NCBI GenBank assembly: GCA_023101725.1
Contig: JALJCO010001050.1
Location: forward strand, 248,001 to 312,000
Direction of reading: 5' to 3'
DNA length: 64,000 nt
Source of the DNA: Atherinomorus stipes
Lineage: Eukaryota > Chordata > Actinopteri > Atheriniformes > Atherinidae
Part shown: positions 13,197 through 25,668 of the stretch, piece by piece
Numbering within the stretch: position 1 is the first letter of the stretch
Layout of the letters: each line of letters begins with the position of its first letter
The notes under the pieces: model-generated
What the model saw: only the letters and a program-made list of their open reading frames with translations
Told to the model about the DNA's origin: nothing
Databases searched by the model: none
Made by a program: the position numbers and the translations under genes

Positions 13197-14120
13197 GGGC
13201 CAGTTGTTCAAAACTCCGTTATCTTTTACAGCCGTTAAATACATTTAGCCGACCGTTAACTTTAACGTCCGGTTATGTTGTTGTTCAAAACTCAGTTACT
13301 TTAACCGTGGTTATCTTGACGTTAAAGTTAACACACCCTAGGACCGCCGCTAAAGTCTTAACGGTGCGGTTATATCTATTATGCCGTTTGTTGCTAACGC
13401 TGCGTTCATGATGCCGGTTAGAGAAGGAAGGACGGCGGTTATTGCGGTTGATTTTGATATGGGGATTATTCTAATGAGGAGCTGCGCACCACTTCGGGAA
13501 AGAATGATATATGTAATCCTTTGCGAGTCGATTTGGAGCGTGAACGAACTGTGGACACGACAGACTCAATATTTAGAAAGATTAATATCTTCTATGATCT
13601 GAATGACATTTTTCGAGCAGAGAAATTTCTGCCTTTTTTCCTTGAAGTGAAAGGGATCGTTTGCTTATAATCTTTCTGTGTCCCGTGTGTTCTGTTACTG
13701 AGGGTTTGCTGTGCTGTGAGGCCGGATGAGCTGGGGGGGGCGAGGAGTGTGAAGAGAAGGGAAAGGATGGAGAGACTGGGGGATGAGGAAGAGTGTGTTG
13801 TGGCTAAAGCAGTCTGTTCACGGTGGGAAAATAAAGTGAGAGTCGGCCCCGTGCTCCTCACAGAATAAGGAGACACAGACTTACAACATCTTGTTGCAAT
13901 ACAGAAGTAAACAAAATGGGGAATTGTGGGATACATTGGTGCTAACCAGTGGTGCTAACCCTGTGGTTAACTTTGACGGGCTGTTAGCTGACGGCATGAC
14001 TAACCATGCTTTGAACAACGCATATTTAACAGTCGGTTAGCTAACGGCAGGTTAAGGATTTAACGGACCGTTAGGGGTTAACCAGTGGTTAAAATAACCG
14101 AGAATTGAACAACCGGGCCC
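13197..14120. mobile_element. GGGCC(A/C)GTTGTTCAA-type transposon inserted in the mariner copy
   Basis: Starts GGGCCAGTTGTTCAAAACTC and ends GAATTGAACAACCGGGCCC, with imperfect repeats of GTTAAC-type words (TTAACGGACCGTTAG and others). Removing it rejoins the flanking ATATCA and GATGTTTAAA of the host element. It has no intact transposase. Confidence 0.75.
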
Positions 14121-14800
14121 AGATGTTTAAATTGAGGCCTTTTGACCATTTTATGGAAAATATGAGTTCATTTAGAATTTTATGGCGACAACACATCTGT
14201 AAAAAAGTTGGAACGGGAAACAAAAAGCTGGTTAATCAGCAACAGGTTAGTAAAATGATATGTTACTAACCTGTTGCATTCATAATAGGGTATAAAAATG
14301 AGCATTTCAGAGAGGCAGAGTCTCTCAGATGGAGAGATGAGCAGAGGTTTATTAATCTGTGATTAACTGCAATTGAAAATTTTAGAATAAAATTTAAGTA
14401 TGTTCCTCAATTTAAAGTTGAAAAGATTCAGAGAATCAGGAGGAATCTCTGCGCGCATGGGACAAGACCAAAAGTCGAAACTAGATGCTGGTAATTTGGG
14501 GGTCCTCAGGCAGCTCTGCATTAAAACCAGGCATGATTTTCTACTGAAAATCATTGCATGAACTCAGGAAGACTTCCAGATACTGTCTGTGAACACAGCT
14601 CACCCTGAAATCCACAAATGCAGGTTAAAGCTCTGTCATGCAGAGAAGAAGCCATATGTGAACAGGATCCAGAAACACCATTGTGACCAAAGCACATTTA
14701 AAATGCTCTGAGGTAGTAGTGGGAAACTGTTCTATGGTCAGATGGATGGAAATGTCAGAATCTTTCTGGAAAGCACGGAGGCCGTGTCCTGCAGACTAAG

Positions 14801-16117
14801 GGTGCATTCACACTCTGGCTGCTTGGTCTGCTTTAAACGGACCGTGGTTAAATTCCACAGATAGTCCGCTTTGTTTGCCGCAGTCTGAACACCAACCACA
14901 TCCTGGTGCGCACTAAAGAAGCGGACTCTGGTCCACCTGAAAGCTGGGGGTCTCAGTTCACTTGCAAACGGACTTTCCAGCATAGACATTCAGCGTACCT
15001 GGAAGTGACGTTTGTCGACCACAATTAGGTATTAAGAAGAAGAAAGAGGAGGTGGGGTAGATTATAGATTGGGTAGGAGGTAAAACAAACCAAACAGCAC
15101 GTCTTTAAAGAAGCTGAGGTCAAAACAACAACGAAAAACAACAGGAAAATGTGCAGCCAGAGATTTAGCAGCGTAATTATAAAAAGCAATTAGATTTCCA
15201 CTTCAATCATGTAGTCCGGTTTTTTTCTTCTTCCTGCTTTTTCATCATTGATCAGTGGTTGTATTGGTGAGCGTCGCCCCCTAGCGAGCAGTTGTTTTAA
15301 AGCAGAACTCAGTAATTTCAGCTCGAGACCCCCCTAGTGGTCTCCTTTCACTATGGTAAAGTTTGTACTCCCCCTACCCCCCACAGCACACACATCTTCT
15401 CTACCTGTCTTTCCTCTATTTTGATCCCTGAATATATTTCTAAGCTTTTACTATCTTGTTGATGCTACTTTGCTACGTTGGTAGCAGCAGCTCGTCTCTG
15501 CAGCTGCTCAAAGCAAAGTCCTGTGTCTCCTGCAGTGGGACGTTATACCCACGATTTGCAGGTAAATATGCCATGGATTATATATTTTTTCTGGAGTGGG
15601 GGGTTGCAGGTAAGAATACAAACTTTTATTTACTTTTTGTGGACATGACAAGTGATTACTGAGCCTATTCGGCCGTGAGGCTCAGTGTTGCTTCAGCCAG
15701 CGCCCAGGCAGCACAAGCTATGTGAACTGGTTCTTCACTCTGGTCCAGCAAAGAGTTGGATTTGAGAACCAGGAGCCAGTGTTTAGGTGGTTGGAAGCTA
15801 AAGAACCGGTTTTCAGTCTGGTTCTGGTTCAAACCAGCACGAGAAGCAGCTCGGTGGATAGGGGACCTGAGTGCCGTACAGCAGTTTGCGTTGTCGCAAG
15901 ATTTGTGTCAAGTTGGCCACAGAGAGATTTGCAAATACCACTTACAGGCCAGAAACACCGGGGGGAGGAGGGGGAGACATCGAATTGCTCCGTAAACACT
16001 TTTGTTTAGCCCCACAGGGATTCTGAAAAGCATTTATTAAGGTAAAAAAGTTACTTAGCTTTGCTTTAACTACGGTGGTTTAACTAGAGTCCCGGACTAT
16101 CGTGGTGTGAATGCACC
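14801..16117. mobile_element. GGTGCATTCACAC-type (PIF/Harbinger-like) element
   Basis: The ends GGTGCATTCACACT and GTGTGAATGCACC are inverted repeats, next to TAA on the left and TAC on the right, compatible with a degenerate 3-base TWA duplication. A related element is at 50485-51185. No transposase frame is seen. Confidence 0.65.
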
Positions 16118-16380
16118 ATACGGAGGAGCGGGAGCATCCAGCTTGTTATCGATGGACAGTTGAAAAGCTGCATTGGATTGGGGTTGCATGACGTGGGCAG
16201 CTTCCACATCTGTGAAGCTCCATCAATTCTGAAAGGTACATGGAGGTTTTAGAGCAACATTTGCTCCCATCCAGGCAACGTTTCAGGGCAGGCCTTGCAG
16301 GTTTCAGCAAGACCTGGACCACATACTGGATCCATCACAGCAGCATGGCTGGAAACAGGAGAAGAGTCCGGCTGCTGCTA

Positions 16381-17284
16381 CTCTTTATTTGGTAAAAGGC
16401 ATGTTGTCTGGGTGATTAATAAATTTCAGTTTAATGGAGACATGTTTCATTGTTTCTTCATACAAGATACTGTATGTGCATTTATCCTGTGTGCAAGCGT
16501 GCTCTTGTGCATCTTGTTCTTTCCTGTGTCATCCATCTGTCCCCGGTGAGCTCTGAGTGCCATTATAGGATGGCAAGACCTCTGTCATTAATGTAACAGG
16601 ATCCAACCCCCGAGAGCTTTAGACACGGACTGCACACATGCACATGGGTGCTGCAGACATTCGCTCAGTACCAAGAGGGTTGACCAGCATTCTCAAACAT
16701 CCCAGAAACCATTATCACGCCTCCCCTTTACAGCACTTTAAAGGGTATGTGTGAGAGGGAGTAAATGAATGTGACTGGTTGAGTGAGAAAAGGGGAAGGA
16801 GGTCATAATTATGACAGCAGCAAGCATCCACCCCTGCAGCCCCAATTCTTTGGCAGGAAGTGAAAAGAAGAGAAGACGGGGAGATGAGCAGAAGCAATCC
16901 TGTTTACCGTAGTCTCTTCCCCAATGTCACCCTCACGGCCTTGCATCTGCTTCCCAGAGGAGACAGCAATATGGAAGTCTCCTTGTTTTGTTCCAACCCG
17001 AGAGGCAGTGCTCACAGTCAGCCACATCTCTTCCAGTAAGCTATAATTATCACCAAACTGATGCAGATTACCGGAGGAGGGAGAGAGTGGGAGAGGCAGC
17101 GAGGTGAGGGCTCCGAACAAAGGCAGTGAAAATGATAGGCTTGATATTGAGGTCACATATTAAAGGCAAATAGAGCTTAAATGAGTTGATTCTGTGGCTT
17201 ACAAAGCATTCCCCACTCCAAGCCAATAGAGACAGAGGGGGTGTTGTTCTTGGCTGCTGCTGGCATTTTGCATAAGATGTCCAT
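16381..17284. other. Intergenic sequence, nothing supported
   Basis: Short open frames only. No splice-bounded coding segment. Confidence 0.4.
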
Positions 17285-17520
17285 CCAGCCATTGTCTATG
17301 CCCACTGAAGCCTAACCCAGCTGCTATCAGGTGAATCCTGAGTTGCACCCTGGATAAGTCGCCAGCCCATCACACTCACTCACTCCAAGGGGACAATTTA
17401 GAAACACAAATTGACATGCATGCATGTTTTTTTGGCAGTGAAACGAAGCTGAAGTACACAGAAAAGAACCCATGCATGCACAAGAGCATGCAAACTCCAC
17501 ACAGAAAGAATCATGAAGCT
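17285..17520 (-). repeat. Fish retroposon 3' region (LINE/SINE-type)
   Basis: Contains GAGTTGCACCCTGGATAAGT, CAGCCCATCACACTCACTCA, GGGACAATTTAGAAACAC, AAATTGACATGCATGCATG and GCATGCAAACTCCACACAGA. This word series is characteristic of a retroposon tail widespread in fish genomes. Orientation is inferred. Confidence 0.65.
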
Positions 17521-19494
17521 CCCACACCACGATGCAGCTTTGCACAAGATGTGATGTTGGTAATTGCATTTGCTATTTAAAAACACTTGGATGGTTTGAG
17601 CAGACGAGCAGAGAAAACGAGACACATCATTATCCGTCTCTTGTGCTCGAGTAATGAAATTGCTGTTGATTGAATTAGTAAGATGAATGATTTTTTTTGC
17701 GCCAGCCTTTTAAGGCGTGACCAAATGGGCTGCGGGCCATATTTGGACATCTTTGGGCCAAATGGTGTTGTGTTTCTGCATGGCTCATGTAACATGGGAA
17801 GCCATTTGTTGAGAGGGGGTCAGAGATCAGGGATGTTGTGAAAAATGATCGGAGAAGGGACTGTGCTGGCTCTGAAATGAAACACATGTGGTTCTGTGGT
17901 GTATGTATACATACGCAACCATGCAGACAATAAAGCCCACAAGCAGACTTACAGATACAGATCAAAGACATAAACACATACGCACACACACATCTATGAC
18001 TTAAGCTAATCCTCCAAACATTTGGAGGCAGTTTGATGCGCCAACGCCCCCCGTCGCCTGTCCAATCACCTTTAGAGCGTGTTTGTCTCAGTCACCTTAT
18101 CAGTCCTGTTTAACACCCTCCTCCACCCCCACTGTTTTTCTGTCTTCCACACCCTCTTCCACACACACACATCGACATGAAGTTATTTTGCCAAAGCAAG
18201 CCCTGCAGCCACTCCCCTCCTCTCCTATCACCAGGTATTTCTGGATTCTCATTGGTTACCTGAGAAGTGAGATTGCAACACCTCCTCAAGGTTCAATGAC
18301 CTCCGCTCCTGGCGTCTCTCTGAAACCTCAACATTTCATGAAAGAAAAATCAGCTAGAGTGACTAATATATGCTCATTCATACCCACAAACATTTGCCAT
18401 GTACTCTTAACTTTCTGTCTTGTCCCAAACAAAGTACAAAGTAGTACTCTGTGTGTAGGAATGAGTGTGTTTTGCATGCATGAAGCCCGAACATCAGCCC
18501 TTTTTCTGATAACTGCAAAGTTATTTTTACCAGGATTCACAGAGGAATGTGAAGCAATGCAGCTCCCACAGGATCTACATGTGTGTGATGGGCATACAGT
18601 GAGGTGAAGGTGTAGGTTAAACCTACACACCTGCATCCTTTTTATAGAAGTGAAAACAGCCTGCAGACAGTCCTGCGTTTGTGCAGCCGGGGAAACAGTG
18701 AAGTGCCGTCAGTTACAGCGTATACAGTTGGGCTTGGAGAGATCTCAAAATATACACACACAACTCCGTAGGTCCAAACTGCTCACACCTCTGAGGTCTT
18801 GTGGTCAGAACAGCGGCTGTGAGAAATCTTTTTGATGTTAGGAATGTTTTTATGGTTATTCTACAGAGTATTGTATGTCTGTTGTGGTAATGTTAATCCA
18901 GCTTAAACATTCTGTCATTGTAAATAGGAGCTAGATTTTTGCCTCAGGACCTTTTTTTTTTTTTTATTGCTTTTTGTTGTTTTGAAATGGGTTGCTGTTG
19001 CTCAGCAGCTCAGGAGCAGTGATCCAACAAGCAGAACATTGGTTCTGCTAAATATAATGGGGTTTTTTTAGGAGATGTTGTACTTTCATTCTACACCCTT
19101 CCAAACGACCCGTTGGCGTATTTTCTTTTCTTTTTTTTTTTTTTTTTTTTATAGCTTTTAATAAAAATGTTCCATCTTCAACCTTTAATTTCAAGATAAA
19201 AAATAATGTCTAAACAGTTGAGATATATTAAAAATCCCCCCACCACCACAGTTGTCATGAAGGTAAACTTGACCTATTACTCTACTAAAAAAAAAAAGAA
19301 GAAAAAACTAAAATGATGTTTTGAACCAGGCTGTAAACATGTTTATTTCTGCTGTGAAGTTGGTCTTTTTAAGATGGGAGTCCATGGGAATTTGCTGTGT
19401 TTTGCAGCCAGTCCCTAGTGGATAAAGAGTGAACTACAATATTTTAGCAAAGTAGCTTCACTTATCTTGCTTGGGGTTGCCGCTCGTTAAATTT
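17521..19494. other. Intergenic sequence, nothing supported
   Basis: The 174-residue open frame at 18083-18607 shows low-complexity Ser/Thr/Pro content and no splice or domain support, so no gene is called. Confidence 0.45.
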
Positions 19495-20275
19495 AAAACT
19501 GAGACATTTTATCTTTTCATGGAAAATATGAACTCTTATGAATCTGATGGCAGCAACACATCTGTAAAATTAATTCCAGTGATGTTTACCATCTTAGCAT
19601 TCCCTCTTCTTAACAACTGTCTATAAACATCTGGGGAGTGAGGAGACTAGTTGCTGGAGTTGTAGGATCACCTAAAATTTTTCCTGTTCATATATGGCTT
19701 CTTATTTGCTCGATAATGCTTTAACCTGTATTTGTGGATTTCAGGGTGAACTGTGATCACAGGCAGTGATTTCTGGAAGTCTTCCTGAGCAGAACATTAT
19801 GTCTGGTTTTAATGCAACCCCCCCCCCCCCCCCCCAATATCCTCAGCATCTAGTTTTTTCTTCTTGAACAACGATTTCCTTAAACTTTTCCCCAAGTTTT
19901 GGGTGCTTTTTGTTGCAGACTGGTGAACCTTTGCCCATCTTTACACCTGAAAGGATCTTCCCATCTGAAATGCTCCTTTAATACCCAATCACATTACAAA
20001 TTTGTTCCCAATAGACCTAATTAGTTGTCAAATGCTCTTCTGGGGGTTTTAATTGGTGCCAATTATTTTTCCCAGATTTTATTTAGCCCCTGTTCGTACC
20101 ACCATCAAATTTCAACTAAGCTAATGTTTTCCATGAAACTGTAAAATGTCTGTTTCAACATCTGATATGTTGTTTATGTTAGAAGTTTGTGTTTCTGAGA
20201 TTTGAAAGTCATTGCGTTCTGTTTTTAATCACATCTTACACAGTATCCCCACTTTTTGGAATTAGGAATTTAATT
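19495..20275 (-). mobile_element. Mariner-family fragment (reverse copy)
   Basis: TTTCAGGGTGAACTGTGATC, the 18-base poly-C at 19818-19835, and the end CACAGTATCCCCACTTTTTG align in reverse with the copy at 13080-16380 and forward with 62830-63525. Confidence 0.65.
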
Positions 20276-20894
20276 TTATGTTTCTAACTTGAGCAAGAAA
20301 AATGAGGCCTTCATGGACATATGAGCTCAATGTATGGATGGAAAATACTCTATTAATGTGTGTAACACCTGTTTTAACACTTGAGAACATTTAGGGAACA
20401 AAAAGAGTATTGATGCTTCGCAAGAGTCATCTCAAATGCACATGCCTTGTTCCTTTTATCTCCCTGTGTGATAATTTGATCTCGTGCCTCCACCCAGAGG
20501 AGACAATAACAACATTTGTCATTCTAAGACAGGGAGCTGTACAATAAGAGGAAATCCTCTAGAACAATCTTAGCAGCCAGTCGGGCTCCTGTACTTGATG
20601 CCTTTGCTCTTTATACTTCATGTGAACTGTACCACCTTTTAAATGCCCTAATTAGTATTCTCTGAAGTTATTTGCAGTGATAAGATGGTCACAAGTTGTG
20701 ATTTTCTACACTTTGTTTCAGGACTCAAACGCCATGTCACAAGTATTACAGTACAGCAAGCCTTTGCAATTTTGCAAGCCTTCATATAAGCAGGGCCAGA
20801 GGAATTTCACATGCTTGTATTAGAAATCTACTTTTCTGTGTAGAGAGTTGAAAGGAGAAAAGCTAAGGCCAGACACAGTGAGAATGAACTGTAC

Positions 20895-21068
20895 CTCCCC
20901 CTCCACACATGGATTCATGATACTCTGAGTATCACATTCGTTGATAATCAAGTCACAAATTCTCGCCATAACTTGGCCAGAGCATATGACAAGTTGGATC
21001 CGGATCAGCTCCCCATCTGTCATGACCTGTGTGATATTACCAAGGAAGAAGATGCCTAAAGCAACAAC
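20895..21068 (-). other. Unassigned splice-bounded 58-codon open segment
   Basis: An open frame is bounded by acceptor TATTGCAG and donor GAG|GTACAG with both phases 0. It encodes VVALGIFFLGNITQVM and on to CDLIINECDTQSIMNPCVEGE. I do not recognise the family. It could be an isolated exon of an unknown gene or a chance open frame; no partner exon was found nearby. Confidence 0.2.
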
Positions 21069-23781
21069 CTGCAATAGGAATGCAATGATGAGATGGCGTC
21101 GGATAGATAAGTTGATTATTGAGTCATATTTTCATCAGAGGACAAATCACAAGTTGGTTTGTGATCTGAGCTTTCCATCTTTCACACGATGATGCCATCA
21201 GAAAAGGAGGAGTTGTGGAGTAAGAAGCCAGAACAGGAATGTGAGATATAATGTAAAGTCAGTTCTGTTTATAAAGCAGAGTATCACTCAATATCAGGAG
21301 CTTTAAATTCAATATGCCTCTTTGTTTCAAAACCACTGATTACAGGAAAACAAACACCCCCCAAAAGAGTCTGAAATGGGAAAAATAGAAATAAATTAAA
21401 GGGTGTCTGTACCCTACAGTACACATAACTTACAAGGAAACCACAAACCAATCTCTAGCCTAGGAGCCCACCCATGTCTGGGGATTTCACAGCGTTTTCA
21501 GGGTTATAATTCTGATGTTGCATGCAAGGCCACTGATGCAAAAAACATTTTTTAGAAAAGGGGAGAAAAAAGGTTTAGCTTTGCAGGCTTCTCAGTCTTT
21601 CCGATCCAGGATTGACCTTCCTTCCACCCGATTTTTTTTGTTGTGTGCAGATGCTAGACTTTTTATTAGCATGTGGAGTTTAAACTAAAGTTTGGAAATT
21701 ATGGGTAGCAACTAAACGGCGGTTAAAAGACAAAAAATTGATTTAGACTCATAAGCTTTTTCAGGACTTAATTAGAAGAGCCTAAAAGGCCAGTATCACA
21801 GTTGTTTATTTATCCTTTCTAACAGTTTTATAGCTTTTTTTTTCATGTTACCTTTGCTTGACTTTGCAGGCTCATCCTCTAACAGGCATATAAGTCTTGC
21901 ACTGGATCTTTGCAAGCTTATAGCCTGCACAAAAAAAAGCATATATTGGGCTATAAACACATTTAGGATTCAGTGTCTCTGTGGAGACACAAACAAATTG
22001 GAATGACATTCCATCAGCTTTTATGGCATGCTGTACTTATGCTGTGAAGCGAAGGGCATGCAAAACTGATGCAGAGGACTTGATGAGGTGGCTCTATTTA
22101 TGGGGAAAGGCTGCACTCGCTTGTCAGAGAAATTACGGGGTGATTTTTCTGTTCTCATAGCTCTCACAGCACCAGCTGGCATAGTTGCGATTCTGTTATG
22201 GCCTCAGGACTGTAATCATTCTGATACTTCTTATGTCACACATATTTAAACAGCGCAATAACTCTTGTCAAAGTCATTGATTTAGTAACAATACATTTTA
22301 AAAAAGTTGGCCTGCAAAAACAACTTTGCAATATTTTCTAAAAGCAAGTCCCTAAAAGCTCTTTAGCTCCGAGAATAAACAGATTGATTTAAAATATATT
22401 ATAAGTGCATCTACTTAATATTAGTGTTACAAACTAGATAGAAAATGGAAATTAAAGCATGCTATCCCTGAAGTGCTGTGCTTCAGGAGTGATAGAGTTG
22501 TCTAGACTGTTGCATAATGAATGAGGCAGACTTACTGGCCAAAGGACTAGAAGTACACCAGACCACATTAACAATGTTCCAGATATCCTGGATGAACTAA
22601 ACACAAGATAAACTGCAAGAAACTCAAAGAGACAACTTTGTTTTATATTTGCATCTCATTGAAACTTGCAAATTTGAACCAAGGTCCAAAAATATCTGAG
22701 GATGCTGTGAATTTTGAAAGTAATTTTATAAACACATCACAGGACTATGATATAGATCATCAGTATGAGACTTTTTTTTTCACAGTATCCCTCCTTTCAA
22801 ATGCCCATCAAGGACATAGAAAACTATGATAATAGGTGTGCACCTTTTACCATATAGTGCAATGCATGTATTCTTCTGATGTGTGTTTTTTTAGTCACAA
22901 ACCAGCATCTGAAAAACATCTTAGGTAATCAATGTTGTTCACTCAAACTGAAAAAATCAAGAGTATGTTTGTAGCTGATTATGGAGTTTCTGGTGAAATG
23001 ATGGAGATTGCTGAAACGCCACATATCTCGTCTTATCTTGTCTCTTGCTTTCTGCTGGAAAGTGACTATCAAAGTGTGTGCAAACAGAGCAGAGATGAGA
23101 AAAGCTGTTGATTACCAAATGTCCATAAGGTTAGGATGCAAGTGCAGCATGCCAAGTCAAACTAAACTTGCAGAGAGGTTTCTTGACCATCCAACAGTAG
23201 CTCTCTGTATATGATTTTACCATCATGATGTGGTGTCACATTTTTGTTTCTGGGTAACAAAACATGGATGTACAAAACAACTAAAAACTAAGTTACTGAG
23301 AGTTGTTGTTTCTTTTTGTTTTGGAATCTGCAGCGCATTTGATGCTTACGTTTGTCCTAGTTATTTGCTTTGAAAGGTAAAAACCTGTTGGTTTAAAGAC
23401 ATGCACTGTAAACGATGAAAGTAGTGTATGCAGGTTTAAAGAAAGACTTCTATGTTTGGATTTTTGTCTTCTCTCATCCTGTTGAAGATAAGTTCCACTA
23501 TTGTACATTTTTTTTGTTAGTTTGTTTGTTTTTGTGTATCATTGATTATTTTAGAGACGATAAAAATAATGTCATGCACCAATGAGCAGAACAACTTGGC
23601 ATTTGAACAGCGTTTCTATGACAAATAGTTCAGAATGAGTTCATCTTTTGATATAAATCACTCATTTCTTTGAGTATTTCTAACAAAGGAAAAGTTCAAT
23701 TTTAATTCACTAAAGTTTCCCCTCTTTTTTCTTTTTTTTAAATACTAAAGCTTTAAAAATTCCATGAACATCCACACCACA
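21069..23781. other. Intergenic sequence, nothing supported
   Basis: AT-rich. No recognisable repeat end or exon. Confidence 0.4.
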
Positions 23782-24895
23782 TAAGGTGGGCCAAAAAATT
23801 ATTTAGTTAGCCACTCACTGTGGAAGTTCTCCTTCATGAGAGAGGTCTGTCATTTTTATCATAGGTACACTTCATCTATGAGAGACAGGATGAGAAAAAA
23901 AATCCAGGAAATCACATCGTAGAATTTATTTGCAAATTATGGTGGAAGATCAATATTTGGTCACCTACGAACAAGCAAGATTTCTGGCTCTTGCAAATCT
24001 GTAACCCCCCGATAACCATTTTGAAATGTCCAAAAGCAATTATTTTCATGCTAATTTAATCACCCAAATACGGCTGCCAAGTGTGGCAGTAGAATCTGCG
24101 GCTGCCGCCCGGACACTTTAGTGGACATACCCTGGTCCATCGACTGAAGTGTCCCGGCGTACTTCAACGAAAGGTAAATAAGACGTTAGTAGGGCAGCTT
24201 TCCAACGGGGGGCTGTTCCGTTATGCAATACAAATGACTGTGATGATGGAAAGCTGGTAAGTTAGCTTTTATAATAGCTTTGAATAATAATGATTGCGTC
24301 ACACATGGTCCCTATCAAGGTCCTTCCTCATGTGCGAACCCAAACTGATGGGGAAGGGTAGTTCTGATAACTAATCTTGAGACTTGTTATAGCAACTGCG
24401 TTCCTAGAACCGCTCTGTCCGAATACGCCTAAAGGCTACCATCAGTAACAAACTATGCAGAGAGGGACTCGCACCCTGCTGTGCTAGGTAGGCATGTCCC
24501 CCTGCTGAAGCCAATACATGTCCAGGCCTGCCTGAAGTTTGCCAGAGAGCATATGGATGATCCAAAAGAGTACTGGGAGAATAGTGTGGTCAGATGAAAC
24601 CAATGGACCAAAGTACCAGCTACAATGTGTGCAAACGTGGTGAAGACTGACAGGAAACATTTGACCTCTGTCATTGTCAAAGTATGGAGTTGAACTTTTA
24701 TTGACCAAATACTAATTTTCCACCATAATTTGCAAATAAATTCTTTAAAAATCCTAAAATGTGATTTCCTGGATTTTTTTTTTCTCGTCCTCTCTTCATA
24801 GTTGAAGTCTATCTATGATAATTACAGACCTTATCTTTCTAAGTAGGAGAACTTGCACAATCAGTGGCTGACTAAATACTTTTTTTCCCCACTGT
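23782..24895 (+). mobile_element. Tc1-like transposon, decayed
   Basis: Long terminal inverted repeats of about 210 bases: AAATTATTTAGTTAGCCACT and TCATAGGTACACTTCATCTA on the left; the reverse form AGTGGCTGACTAAATACTTT on the right. The interior at about 24490-24600 reads as a broken transposase (HVQACLKFAREHMDDPKEYW then SDETN), the Tc1 region before the second catalytic Asp. Stops and frameshifts make it inactive. Confidence 0.85.
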
Positions 24896-24973
24896 TTAAG
24901 TAGAAAATCCAAAATAGATACAGTATATTCCATATATACTCTCATTTTTGTCCACTTGTAGTCTTTATGTCTT

Positions 24974-25668
24974 AGGCCCAATCCCAATGTTCCCCTTACT
25001 TTCAACCGCCCTCCACTACCACCAGCCCTCGCCCACTACCACTACACCCTCAAATTGAAGCCACAAGAGGTAGGGCTTTGTAATCTTTCCTAGGAATTGG
25101 GACACCATTTGCTGCATTTACAGACATGTATGCGACCGCATAGTGACGTTTGCACATATGTCTCACCATAACAACACACCCAGCAACAACACAGAGTTAA
25201 TAGTTGCGGTCGTTTTTCTTTTTTTCATCATTCATCATGCTTCGGTTGATTAATATACAAAACAACCACACAGAGAAGACGTTGCCATTGATGACTGTTG
25301 TCTCTTGTAAACTGCCAAAAAGCCTTTGCAAGCTTTGCATCAGTGTTGTAGCCTAGCTAGTGTGGCAAGTCTGGCTAACGTTGCGAACAAATGTGTAATC
25401 TGTACACATGTACATTTGTGAGTTTTCTTCTCCGAGTCCTGTCGCTCTCCAGAGGTTGCTGTTGTTCCCTTTTCTCTGGCCCTTCCTCAGCAAGTCAGCA
25501 TCTGACGTCCCTCGCTCTGAAGGGCTAGATTCATACCCCCTACCCCTCGTTATGTCCACTTCCCCTACATGCAAAGAGAGATTGGGACACACTACCTTCG
25601 CAGGAACGTGCAAAATTTTGTGGTAGGGCTAAAAAGTAGGGCTAGTGGGTGTATTGGGACGCACCCCA
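24974..25668. mobile_element. Non-autonomous element with GGCCCAATCCCAAT / ATTGGGACGCACC ends
   Basis: Imperfect inverted ends (GGCCCAATCCCAATGTTCCC; TGTATTGGGACGCACCCC) and repeated internal TTGGGACAC words suggest a MITE-like unit. The 86-residue open frame inside it has no protein support. Confidence 0.5.

Larger units (their letters stand above)
13080..16380 (+). mobile_element. Degenerate Tc1/mariner-superfamily element split by two insertions
   Basis: Host-element sequence at 13080-13196, 14121-14800 and 16118-16380 is collinear with the copies at 19495-20275 (reverse), 30145-31840 and 62830-63525 (reverse). Shared words are CAGCTCACCCTGAAATCCAC, GCATCTAGTTT/AACTAGATGCTGG and the terminal CCCCAGAAGTTGTGACAC. 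The transposase frame is destroyed. Confidence 0.65.

Noticed and set aside
18083..18607. 174-residue open frame, plus strand
   Set aside because: Ser/Thr/Pro-rich start, no recognisable domain, no splice or start context, overlapped by an open frame on the other strand. Most likely chance.
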